Origin: an uncultured Bacteroidales bacterium
GTDB taxonomy: Bacteria; Bacteroidota; Bacteroidia; Bacteroidales; UBA932
Direction of reading: 5' to 3'
DNA: 42,492 nt
NCBI GenBank assembly: GCA_900319485.1
Contig: ONOQ01000002.1
Coordinates: 1-42,492 of the forward strand
Positions within the stretch are counted from its first letter, which is position 1. Each line of letters begins with the position of its first letter. The position numbers and the translations under genes are program-made. Below the pieces are notes generated by a model, which made no database searches, had not been told where the DNA came from, and saw nothing but the letters and a program-made list of their open reading frames with translations. This document shows positions 8,419 to 15,364 of the stretch, piece after piece.

Positions 8419-9960
8419 CTACAGTTCCAGCAGTTTGTTATATCCCTTGGAAGCGTCCCACATATCCTTGTTGGCAAGTGCGGCGCTGTACTCCGGACGG
8501 TCCGGGAGAAGGGGATCGGCAAGGTGGAGATAGAGCGTTCCCTTGGCTTCCGGAAGCGTGATGGTAGTCTCTATCCTGTACCTTCCGGGATGCCAGGAAC
8601 GGGGATCCGACCCAAGGTCAAACACTGTTTCATCGCCGTCCTGGGCAACAAACACAAGACGCGCCTCGCGGGGATTCTGGAAGGCTGAGAAGCCGTCGTT
8701 CCTAAGGTACATGGCCACCTTGTAGGGCTGCCCTGCCACGGCTTCCGGCGTATGGAGGACCTTCTCCAGCACTATGCGGTATCCAAGGCGGCGCTTGACT
8801 TCGTCGTAGCACCCGCCCTTCTTCCACACGTTCAGGACCTTTGTGTTGTAACTTATGTTGAGATATGTCCAGTGATAGTCTTCCATATCGCGGATGGAAG
8901 GGCCGCAGTCACAGTAGTTGCCCGTTGAACTCTGCTGGACGGCGCAGGTTTCGCCGCCCATGAAGGTGTAGCGGGTATCCCCTCCCCAGAACTTGCGGGA
9001 ATTTGAGGAAGCGTATGTGCCCCAGTCGTCGGACGAGGACATGAAGCAGTCGTTGAAGCCGCCTATACGGGAAAGGGTGGTGCCGTTATGGGCAGTCTTT
9101 GAGGTAAGGGTATCCTGAAGGCCGATTCCGTACATTCCCAGTTTGAAATCCGGGGTGCGGACAGCCACCTGACGGCTCTCCGGCAGGGCGGCAAGCATAG
9201 CGTCAAGGACGCGGCGGCGGGGCTGATAGTCTTCGTAGGATTTGGGATTCATACCAAAGTGGTCGGAGTAGTACCACTCTCCCCAAACGCCCACAAAACC
9301 TGCCTGGAACACCATTATCACATCCTCGTTCTTCTGGAGGATAGGTTTCACCTGCTCTATGTGACGCATCACCCACTTTTCCTCCGGATCCCATGGCTTA
9401 TTGGACTCCTTCTCATTCTGTTTGTAGCAGAAGCGGAGCACGCACTTGGCGCCGCCCGCCCTCAGGCCGTCCATATCCTTCTGGATATTGTCAAGGACGC
9501 TCTGGGGGATGTCCTTTGACATATATTTGGGGAGGACATACTGCACGTAAAGAACCGTATGGCCCTGGTTGCGCTTGCTTTTCACTGCGCTTGCCGTAAG
9601 GGTGTTGTACTCCCCTCCTCCCTCGTAGGGATAGTAGAAACCGCGTTCGGGGTTTATCACGTCCCCCTCAATCTCCTCAAAGAACACAACGGCGAGCCCG
9701 GCATCGGCCTCGGGGTCGTCACCGGGAGACGGCGGCTGCGGAGTAGGGGTGTCAGGATTATCCGGGGTATCCGGGGTGTCCGGATTATCGGGGTTATCAG
9801 GGTTGTCGGGGTTATCAGAACCGGAAGGGTCATCTCCTTCCGATGAATTCTCTTCATCTGGTCCTGGGACATCGATTTCAGACACAGGCTGCCCGCATGA
9901 GAGCACCAGAAGCGCCGCAGCAAGGCAGGAGAACAAAAGGGTGACGTGGCTTGATTTCAT
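8419..9960 (-). CDS. DUF4874/DUF4832 lipoprotein
   Basis: This 513-aa protein has a lipoprotein signal ending at Cys22. A long Asn-Pro-Asp/Thr-Pro-Asp repeat linker (about residues 45-75) follows. The N-terminal domain has NPERGFYYPYEGG and the motif AGFVGVWGEW, with Glu228. The C-terminal DUF4832-like domain has KTAHNGTTLSRIGGFNDCFM, GGETC, a CDC pair and a DYHWTYLNISY stretch. The ATG at 9960 is preferred over an in-frame start 17 codons upstream because it begins the lipoprotein signal and lies just below a well-formed promoter (9982-10012). Paralogues lie at 19520 and 36084. The barrel-like pattern with an invariant Gly-Glu-Trp suggests a glycan-active enzyme, but no activity is established to my knowledge. 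Confidence 0.8.
   Translation of the reverse strand: MKSSHVTLLFSCLAAALLVLSCGQPVSEIDVPGPDEENSSEGDDPSGSDNPDNPDNPDNPDTPDTPDNPDTPTPQPPSPGDDPEADAGLAVVFFEEIEGDVINPERGFYYPYEGGGEYNTLTASAVKSKRNQGHTVLYVQYVLPKYMSKDIPQSVLDNIQKDMDGLRAGGAKCVLRFCYKQNEKESNKPWDPEEKWVMRHIEQVKPILQKNEDVIMVFQAGFVGVWGEWYYSDHFGMNPKSYEDYQPRRRVLDAMLAALPESRQVAVRTPDFKLGMYGIGLQDTLTSKTAHNGTTLSRIGGFNDCFMSSSDDWGTYASSNSRKFWGGDTRYTFMGGETCAVQQSSTGNYCDCGPSIRDMEDYHWTYLNISYNTKVLNVWKKGGCYDEVKRRLGYRIVLEKVLHTPEAVAGQPYKVAMYLRNDGFSAFQNPREARLVFVAQDGDETVFDLGSDPRSWHPGRYRIETTITLPEAKGTLYLHLADPLLPDRPEYSAALANKDMWDASKGYNKLLEL
9749..9819. repeat. 9-nt tandem-type repeats coding an Asn/Thr-Pro-Asp linker
   Basis: Degenerate 9-nt units (GGGTTATCA and GGGGTATCC forms on the plus strand) encode repeated NPD and TPD triplets in the lipoprotein linker. 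Such repeats can change in copy number by slippage. Confidence 0.7.
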
Positions 9961-9981
9961 TGCGTACGGTATTAGTTTACA

Positions 9982-10012
9982 CAAAGTTATAAAAAAAGGG
10001 GCTGACATCAAA
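9982..10012 (-). promoter_or_regulatory. Promoter of the DUF4874/DUF4832 gene
   Basis: On the minus strand a TTTG (10009-10012) and a TAACTTTG (9982-9989) are exactly 19 nt apart, a full match to the Bacteroidetes housekeeping promoter. The TTTG box is the tetraloop of the terminator hairpin of the gene upstream. The start codon lies 21 nt below the -7 box. Confidence 0.75.
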
Positions 10013-10025
10013 ATGCCAGCCCCCG
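9991..10025 (-). terminator. Intrinsic terminator after the CBM9-like lipoprotein gene
   Basis: Minus-strand stem GGGGCTG/CAGCCCC (10017-10023 with 9998-10004) is extended inward by three pairs after one mismatch and closed by a TTTG tetraloop. It is followed by TTTTTTT. It lies 18 nt past the stop at 10041. Confidence 0.9.
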
Positions 10026-10040
10026 AAAAATCATGAAAAA

Positions 10041-11033
10041 TTACTTTGCGTAAGATACGCGGAGGACACCGGTTGCCTGATAGATGGCATCCCTGTCGTC
10101 CCAGTCGAAGATGACGCCGCAGGCAAGTTCTTCGTCGGAATCCTTCAGATTCACGATGTCGTCCTTCTCAAGGGCGAACTCAACCTTCACGATACCGCTG
10201 CCGTCAAGTTTGCCGGACTTCCAGTTGGAAGGCCTGGGGCAGTCGTTGTCGCCGGTGCCGGAATCGTCGAAGTTCTGCCAGCCCCAGAGAGGGAATGCGG
10301 CTTCGTCGCCCTCTTCGGGCCAATCCTGGCAGAAAGTGCCGTTGTAGTCAAAGTCTCCGGTGTAGTCTCCGTCAACCTGGTCGTTCTCTCCCACGGGGCC
10401 AACCTTGGTGGGGCCGATGAGGGTCTGCTCGAATGCAACGCAAACTTCGCCGATTGAAGGCTTGAAGTACATGAAGAACTGAGCGCACATCTCTGAGCCG
10501 AGGTCGGGGATAGCGGGCTTAGAGTCGTCGTCAGGATCGGCAAAGGTGAGGAAACCGGTGCTGCCGTTGCTGTCGGGGTCTATGAAAAGGTGCATAACCT
10601 CGCGGAAGGACTCGTCGTCGTCTCCCATCTCAACGTCCAGGGCATCTTCGGTGAAGGAACTTCCCCAGGTGCCGCATGCTTCGTTCTGAGGCAGGAGTTC
10701 TGCCAGGAACTCGAAGTAGAAATAGATGTTCTCAGGGTCAGAGGCTATCTTCATGACCTGGATGGGGTCGTCGGAACCGCCCTTGAGCATATCGGCGTAC
10801 TCGTTGCTGCCTGCAACGGCCTCAGTGATGGCATCCCAGTCGGCAAAATTGCCGTCGATTGAAATCTCGATGGTGTTGCCTTTGTCACCGCCCTGCTGGT
10901 CACCGCCCTGCTCCTGACCTTTTTCATCATCTGTGTTGTCCTTGCCGGCCGGCTTGGATGACGGCTTCTGGCAGGCGCTGAACATAAATGCTGCAGTAGC
11001 AACTGCAAGAAGGATAACGTACAGTCTTTTCAT
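10041..11033 (-). CDS. CBM9/DOMON-like surface lipoprotein
   Basis: This 330-aa protein has a lipoprotein signal ending at Cys21. An acidic Gln/Gly/Asp-rich linker runs to about residue 55. A single beta-sandwich-like domain begins ISIDGNFADWDAI and continues with VMKIASDPENIYFYFEF and a MHLFIDPDSNGSTGF segment. This is the pattern of carbohydrate-binding family 9-like domains, with Asp-rich turns that may hold metal. It lies 31 nt after the related gene at 11065-11751 and before a strong terminator. The position next to SusC/SusD and the surface-type lipoprotein linker suggest a surface glycan-binding protein. Ligand and true CBM membership are not shown. Confidence 0.7.
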   Translation of the reverse strand: MKRLYVILLAVATAAFMFSACQKPSSKPAGKDNTDDEKGQEQGGDQQGGDKGNTIEISIDGNFADWDAITEAVAGSNEYADMLKGGSDDPIQVMKIASDPENIYFYFEFLAELLPQNEACGTWGSSFTEDALDVEMGDDDESFREVMHLFIDPDSNGSTGFLTFADPDDDSKPAIPDLGSEMCAQFFMYFKPSIGEVCVAFEQTLIGPTKVGPVGENDQVDGDYTGDFDYNGTFCQDWPEEGDEAAFPLWGWQNFDDSGTGDNDCPRPSNWKSGKLDGSGIVKVEFALEKDDIVNLKDSDEELACGVIFDWDDRDAIYQATGVLRVSYAK

Positions 11034-11064
11034 TTGGTTGAATAGTTAAGTTAATGAGGATAAG

Positions 11065-11751
11065 TTACTTGATTCGTGCCATATCTTCACCCTTGGAAGG
11101 AGCGAGGCCGATGTCGTCGCCGGGCATCCAGGCGCCTTCTGTTGCGCCATCTTCGGGATACTCAACATACTGGTCCGTAAGGGAAACGCCGAAGTAGAGA
11201 ACCTTTGACTTGAGGGCGTCCGTTGCGCGGCCGAAGCAGAATTCACCCCTGTACACGCCGTCCTCGATCTTGGCCTTGCCGGAGAAACCGGTATCCCAGT
11301 TGGCCATAGTTGCCTTTGCCTTCTGCATAAGCCATACCTGGAAGAGGACATCGTAGGTGCAGCCTTCTTCACCGCCCCAATAAGTAATAGGTGTGGCGCC
11401 TTCGCCGCAGTCGATGTAGATGCTCAGGTAGTTTGCGTATGAGCAGTCGTCCACATAGAGGGAATTGACATCGGCCTCAATGTAGAAGTAGATCTTCTGA
11501 TCATTCATCTGGGTTTTCATAAGGAGGACGGCATCATCTCCGCCGATGGGATCGATGTCCTTCCACTCGCCGAACTTTCCGTCTACGGCCAGTTTGACTT
11601 CACCTTCATCCTGGTTGCCCCCGTCTTCCTTACCGCTGTCCTGCTCCTTGGAGTCCTTGTCCTGCTTTGCAGGAGTCTTGGGCTTGGAACAAGAGACTAA
11701 CACAAAGGCGGCTACTGCTGCCACGAACAAAAAACTAAGAACTTTCTTCAT
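11065..11751 (-). CDS. CBM9/DOMON-like surface lipoprotein (short)
   Basis: This 228-aa protein has a lipoprotein signal ending at Cys21, then a Lys/Asp/Glu-rich linker to about residue 50. One beta-sandwich-like domain contains LAVDGKFGEWKDIDPIGG, VLLMKTQMNDQKIYFYIEAD and IYIDCGEGATPITYWG. It is a shorter relative of the protein encoded next to it (10041-11033) and of the one at 30232. It is the first gene of the leftward block. A TATATTTG -7 box lies at 11796-11803, about 45 nt upstream of its start. A surface-binding role is inferred from the family and from the neighbours. Confidence 0.7.
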   Translation of the reverse strand: MKKVLSFLFVAAVAAFVLVSCSKPKTPAKQDKDSKEQDSGKEDGGNQDEGEVKLAVDGKFGEWKDIDPIGGDDAVLLMKTQMNDQKIYFYIEADVNSLYVDDCSYANYLSIYIDCGEGATPITYWGGEEGCTYDVLFQVWLMQKAKATMANWDTGFSGKAKIEDGVYRGEFCFGRATDALKSKVLYFGVSLTDQYVEYPEDGATEGAWMPGDDIGLAPSKGEDMARIK

Positions 11752-11795
11752 AATGGTATTAGTTAAGTTAAAAAATATTCCACTACTTGTAGATG

Positions 11796-11803
11796 CAAAT
11801 ATA
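11796..11803 (-). promoter_or_regulatory. -7 promoter box for the leftward block
   Basis: The minus strand reads TATATTTG, a full match to TAnnTTTG, 45 nt upstream of the ATG at 11751. No TTTG box is found at the usual distance, so the promoter may rely on an activator. Confidence 0.55.
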
Positions 11804-11831
11804 TTTAAAAACGTTCAGATTTGTTCCGTTT

Positions 11832-11843
11832 TATTTCGAAATA
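11832..11843. promoter_or_regulatory. Palindrome TATTTCGAAATA between divergent promoters
   Basis: A perfect 12-bp palindrome sits between the leftward -7 box (11796-11803) and the rightward one (11911-11918). It shares the CGAAATA core with the elements at 2156-2179 and 7675-7694, so it may serve both divergent units. Confidence 0.4.
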
Positions 11844-11910
11844 TTGTTTCGATAGATTTCGTTTACCATTTATTGTTCAATTTGAAATACAGGCATCTCT
11901 TTTTTTTTAT

Positions 11911-11918
11911 TATTTTTG
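11911..11918 (+). promoter_or_regulatory. -7 promoter box for the GH2 gene
   Basis: TATTTTTG matches TAnnTTTG and lies 19 nt upstream of the GH2 start codon. A TTTG at 11881-11884 is 26 nt away, longer than usual. Confidence 0.45.
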
Positions 11919-11937
11919 TGAAAGCAAACCACATAAT

Positions 11938-13782
11938 ATGAGAAAGGCACTGACCCTTATTCTGGCAGCCGCACTTGCATCATGCAGCCCCAAAGGCGGC
12001 ACGGCGGTCTCAATTGACATAAACCCCGGAACCTATCCCCTTATTACCAATATCCAAGGGCGCACTCGGACTTGCCTGGACGGGCAGTGGAATGCCCTGG
12101 TAGATATTTATGAAACGGGATATTACAGTTACAGGCGCACACCGATACCCGTAGAAAACTCCTGGTTCAAGGACAGGAGTTATTTTCAGGCGCCCACCCA
12201 ACTGATAGAGTACGACTTTGATGCAGCTCCAACCCTTAAGGTACCCGGAGACTGGAATACCCAGCGTCCGGAACTGTACATGTATGAAGGCACCGTCTGG
12301 TACAGGCGGAAATTTGACATGGAGGCCAAGGAGGGCAAACGCTATTTTCTTTATTTCGAAGGCGCTAATTATGAAACAGTAGCAGGCCTTAACGGAGAAA
12401 TCCTGGGAAGTCATGAGGGTGGTTATACGCCGTTTTGTTTTGAGATTACCGGTAAACTCCGCAATAACGGCAACTCGCTGGTTGTAAAAGTGGACAACCG
12501 TCGCAGAATGGAAAATGTCCCAACCGTCAATTTCGACTGGTGGAACTATGGCGGCATTACACGCAGCGTCCACTTAGTGGAGACCCCCGAAGTCTTCATC
12601 CGCGACTACTCTATAGGCCTTGACAAGTCTGACCCTCGGTTTATAAGCGGTCGAGTCATCCTGGACGGAGCCGGTTCCGTCTCAGAAGTAACTGTAAGCC
12701 TTCCTGAACTTGGTCTTGATATTCCCGTTGCCACAGACCAGTCCGGAGTGGGGACATTCCGTGTCAAAGCATCTCCGGAACGCTGGCATCCTGGCAATCC
12801 CAGACTATATGAAGTATGTATAACCTCTGGAACGGACATTATCCGCGACAGGGTTGGTTTCCGTACCATCGAGACCTCCGGTCATCAAATCCTCCTCAAC
12901 GGTAATCCTGTTTTCCTCAAAGGAATATGCATCCACGAAGAAAAGCCCTCCGGAAGCGGTGGTAGGGCTTATTCTATGGAAGATGCCCGCACAACCCTTG
13001 GATGGGTTAAGGAACTTGGATGTAACTTCGTACGTCTTGCCCACTATCCTCACAATGAGAATATGGTGCGTGCAGCGGAGGAAATGGGTATTATGGTGTG
13101 GTCAGAAATACCCGTCTATTGGACCATTGACTGGACAAACCCACACACTTACGCCAACGCCTGTGCACAGCTCCGGGACAATATCGGCCGTGACCATAAT
13201 CGCTGCAATATAATAATATGGAGCGTGGCAAACGAAACTCCCGTGGGCGCCACGGGCAGGAAGGAATTCCTTTTCGGCCTCATTGACAAGGCCCGGGAAT
13301 TGGACGGAAGCCGTCTTGTGGGCGCTGCTATGGAAACGGCCTTCGTAACAGATTCCCTGGCCACTGTAAATGACGCGGAATTGTTTGAAAAGGCCGATAT
13401 AGGGAGTTTCAATCAATACATCGGCTGGTATGACGGGACGCCTGAGAAATGCGACGGGGTCTCCTGGACATTCGCCCTTGACAAGCCCGTCATCATATCC
13501 GAATTCGGCGGCGGAGCAAAATACGGCTACCACGGCCCCGACAGCTGGCGTTTCACGGAAGAGTACCAGGACCTCCTGTATCGCAAGAATCTTGCGATGC
13601 TGGACCGTATTGGGCCCCAATTGGCCGGTACTACACCCTGGATTCTCAAGGATTTCCGAAGCCCTAAACGCGCCCTGACAGGCATCCAGGACGACTACAA
13701 CCGGAAGGGCCTTATCTCTGAAAAAGGAGAGAAAAAAGCCGCTTTCTACGTAGTCAGAGACTGGTACAGTACAAAACAGTAA
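11938..13782 (+). CDS. GH2 beta-glucuronidase-like lipoprotein
   Basis: This 614-aa protein has a lipoprotein signal ending at Cys16. The GH2 order is clear: a sugar-binding jelly-roll (about 60-220, with VPGDWNTQ and WWNYGGITRSVHL), an immunoglobulin-like domain, and a TIM barrel from about 310 (NGNPVFLKGICIHEE). The acid/base is Glu433 in SVANETP and the nucleophile is Glu522 in ISEFGG. Near the C-terminus DYNRKGL gives Asn588-x-Lys590, which aligns with the NxK motif used by beta-glucuronidases to hold the carboxylate. Exo-beta-glucuronidase activity is therefore favoured over beta-galactosidase. The ATG at 11938 gives the lipoprotein signal; a longer frame reads through the promoter. The stop abuts the stop of a convergent remnant with no gap. 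Confidence 0.9.
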   Translation: MRKALTLILAAALASCSPKGGTAVSIDINPGTYPLITNIQGRTRTCLDGQWNALVDIYETGYYSYRRTPIPVENSWFKDRSYFQAPTQLIEYDFDAAPTLKVPGDWNTQRPELYMYEGTVWYRRKFDMEAKEGKRYFLYFEGANYETVAGLNGEILGSHEGGYTPFCFEITGKLRNNGNSLVVKVDNRRRMENVPTVNFDWWNYGGITRSVHLVETPEVFIRDYSIGLDKSDPRFISGRVILDGAGSVSEVTVSLPELGLDIPVATDQSGVGTFRVKASPERWHPGNPRLYEVCITSGTDIIRDRVGFRTIETSGHQILLNGNPVFLKGICIHEEKPSGSGGRAYSMEDARTTLGWVKELGCNFVRLAHYPHNENMVRAAEEMGIMVWSEIPVYWTIDWTNPHTYANACAQLRDNIGRDHNRCNIIIWSVANETPVGATGRKEFLFGLIDKARELDGSRLVGAAMETAFVTDSLATVNDAELFEKADIGSFNQYIGWYDGTPEKCDGVSWTFALDKPVIISEFGGGAKYGYHGPDSWRFTEEYQDLLYRKNLAMLDRIGPQLAGTTPWILKDFRSPKRALTGIQDDYNRKGLISEKGEKKAAFYVVRDWYSTKQ

Positions 13783-13959
13783 TCAGAAAGACACAAGTTT
13801 TACCGGCCCGGCAAGTCCGGACGGTACCGGAGTCCAGTCTCTGTAATTGGCGGGAGCATAACGGATATCCACCACGTTGATGTCCTTGAAGCGCTTCCAT
13901 GGCGGAAAGGCGTTATACTTCTGCTGCTCGCCGCTTGTTTGTGTCTTGATAAGGTTCAT
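13783..13959 (-). pseudogene. C-terminal remnant of a larger protein with a start from repeat A
   Basis: The minus strand encodes 58 residues. The first eight (MNLIKTQT) lie in repeat A and recur in repeat B. The rest, including RFKDINVVDIRYAP and DWTPVPSGLAGPVKL, reads like the end of a larger exported enzyme of unknown family. Its stop lies directly against the stop of the GH2 gene, as expected for an old convergent gene end. The upstream body is missing, so a rearrangement at the repeat seems to have cut it away. Whether the fused short frame is translated is unknown. Confidence 0.5.
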
Positions 13960-14068
13960 AGTGCCAATTAGCTGTAATTAGCACAAATATAAGGATAATA
14001 TCTGACAAAAAAGAGGCGCAAGGCCTCTCTGCATTTTTTTCAAAAAAGTTGTGTCAAACTCCCGATGG
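13935..14068. repeat. Direct repeat A (134 bp)
   Basis: This segment matches 15667-15800 over 134 bp with a few substitutions and two compensating 1-nt indels in homopolymers. Read on the minus strand it holds a hairpin AGAGGC/GCCTCT followed by TTTTTT (14006-14028), a perfect -7 box TATATTTG (13984-13991), and an ATG (13959) with eight codons MNLIKTQT. It is thus a portable terminator-promoter-start unit. A T-run at 14034-14040 may also let the hairpin stop rightward GH2 transcripts. Confidence 0.9.
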
Positions 14069-14070
14069 TT

Positions 14071-14102
14071 TTTGTTTTTCTAGGAACTCTTTCATATATT
14101 TG
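14071..14102 (+). promoter_or_regulatory. Promoter of the radical SAM unit
   Basis: TTTG (14071-14074) and TATATTTG (14095-14102) are 20 nt apart, a complete Bacteroidetes-type promoter. It begins two bases after the end of repeat A and points to the signal-peptide remnant and the radical SAM gene. Confidence 0.75.
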
Positions 14103-14122
14103 AGCGCTAAAACCACATGATA

Positions 14123-14236
14123 ATGAGAAACACACAACCACGGTTCACACTTTTGTGCGCCGCCCTCCTGCTTCTCATGGGCTTTAGCCGGGCCGGTGCT
14201 CAGACAACTGAATCTTTACGCCGCCATGCCTGCTGA
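14123..14236 (+). pseudogene. Signal-peptide remnant of an exported protein, 37 aa
   Basis: The ATG at 14123 opens a clear signal peptide: basic start MRNTQPRF, a Leu-rich core, and an AGAQ cleavage region. It then runs only ten more residues to a stop at 14234. It overlaps the radical SAM frame, which is shifted by one base. It is best read as the 5' end of an exported-protein gene joined to the radical SAM gene by rearrangement. It could instead act as a short leader peptide that couples translation. Confidence 0.45.
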
Positions 14237-14852
14237 TGAGCCCATATTTGCAATTGCGCGCCACAGGATCGGAAGAGACGGAGACGGAGTCACAACCCTT
14301 GTATGCTTTCCTTCTTGTCCGCTACATTGCAAGTATTGCCTTAATCCACAGTGCTTTAAGGATGAGGGAACATACCCAAGATACACTCCGGAGTCACTGT
14401 ATGAAAAGGTCAAGGTGGACGACCTTTACTTTCAGGCCACAGGCGGCGGCATTACATTTGGCGGCGGAGAGCCGGGACTCCGATCCAGTTTTATTGCCGA
14501 ATTCAGGAGCATTTGTCCCAAAAACTGGAAAATCAATCTGGAAACGTCTCTAAACATTGACGAGGCCAATCTGGATACACTTGAAAGGTGCACCAACCAG
14601 TTCATCATTGACATAAAGGACATGTCTCCAGACATATACAAGGCTTATACGGGAAAGGACAATGCCCGCGTAAAACGGAACCTTGAATGGCTGAGCAAGG
14701 CAGGCCGGGCTTCGGATTGCACCATTCGGGTGCCGATTATTCCCGGTTATAACTCTGCCGAATGTGTGGATGACTCCATTTCCCAACTGAAAGCCATGGG
14801 ATTCGGTAATTTTGACAAATTTGTGTACGTAACTGACAGATCAAAAAAATAA
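14196..14852 (+). CDS. Radical SAM protein related to glycyl-radical-activase-type enzymes
   Basis: This 218-aa frame uses a GTG at 14196; the alternative ATG at 14226 would drop ten residues (LRQLNLYAA region) that look native. The radical SAM cluster motif is CPLHCKYC (Cys41, Cys45, Cys48), followed by Asn50 and a GGGEP motif (about 89-93) that binds SAM. FIIDIKDMSPDIYKAYTG and IRVPIIPGYN resemble pyruvate-formate-lyase-activating and anaerobic-RNR-activating enzymes. No extra ferredoxin or SPASM cluster is visible. No glycyl radical enzyme is nearby. The next gene, 39 nt on, encodes a Cys-motif protein that I recall as a frequent neighbour in Bacteroidales, so the two probably act together. 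The target is unknown. Confidence 0.8.
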   Translation: MLRQLNLYAAMPADEPIFAIARHRIGRDGDGVTTLVCFPSCPLHCKYCLNPQCFKDEGTYPRYTPESLYEKVKVDDLYFQATGGGITFGGGEPGLRSSFIAEFRSICPKNWKINLETSLNIDEANLDTLERCTNQFIIDIKDMSPDIYKAYTGKDNARVKRNLEWLSKAGRASDCTIRVPIIPGYNSAECVDDSISQLKAMGFGNFDKFVYVTDRSKK

Positions 14853-14891
14853 AATACTAGCCGGAGTCAACCTAAATCCGGAAATGACACT

Positions 14892-15293
14892 ATGGAACGT
14901 GGTAAAAAGACTTGTATAATTCTGAAAGACATTCGCCAGCAGATCGCCCAGCAAAATGACATCGAGTTCATTACCTCTGAATGCAAGCACAAGGGAGACT
15001 GCGCAGGGACTTGCCCCAAATGCGAGGCCGAAGTCGCCTATCTGGAGCGCCAACTTGAAGAAAGGCGGCGTCTTGGCAAGATTGCGAAGGTAGCCGGCAT
15101 TGCCGCATCCGTAACCCTTACAATTGCGTCCTGCACTCCTATCACCAATCCGGAGACTGAGACCAACAAGGAACAACCGGTGGAACTGGATGGAGAGCCA
15201 TATGAGCCAAATAACACGGATCTTCCCGGTGATGTGGATGACTCCGGTTCAGAAGATGGCGGGGAAGCATTGGAAGGAGATCCAGCAGAATAG
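14892..15293 (+). CDS. Cys-motif small protein with a membrane/lipobox-like segment
   Basis: This 133-aa protein has three parts. Residues 1-30 are a charged helix with Cys8. A tight motif C-x5-C-x3-C-x2-C (Cys31, Cys37, Cys41, Cys44) follows in SECKHKGDCAGTCPKCEAEV and could bind Zn or an Fe-S cluster. After a coiled-coil-like Glu/Arg stretch (47-60) comes a hydrophobic segment (64-80) that ends in a lipobox-like IASC (Cys81). The tail of about 50 residues is rich in Glu, Asp and Pro. A lipobox at residue 81 is unusually internal, so this may simply be a membrane anchor. The gene follows the radical SAM gene by 39 nt. It is a candidate substrate or cofactor carrier of that enzyme. Confidence 0.7.
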   Translation: MERGKKTCIILKDIRQQIAQQNDIEFITSECKHKGDCAGTCPKCEAEVAYLERQLEERRRLGKIAKVAGIAASVTLTIASCTPITNPETETNKEQPVELDGEPYEPNNTDLPGDVDDSGSEDGGEALEGDPAE

Positions 15294-15336
15294 GGCCGCG
15301 GAATGTAAACGCCTCACTTGCAGCGAATTACGCAAA

Positions 15337-15364
15337 ATCCTCCCTATGATTTAGAAGGGAGGAT
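15337..15364. terminator. Bidirectional hairpin terminator
   Basis: A perfect 9-bp stem ATCCTCCCT/AGGGAGGAT (15337-15345 and 15356-15364) with a 10-nt loop lies 43 nt past the Cys-motif gene. CTTTCA follows on the plus strand and TTTTG on the minus strand, so it may serve both directions. Confidence 0.65.

Noticed and set aside
9749-9819. Short repeats as a CRISPR array
   Set aside because: The units are 9 nt with no spacers and code for a Pro-Asp linker in frame.
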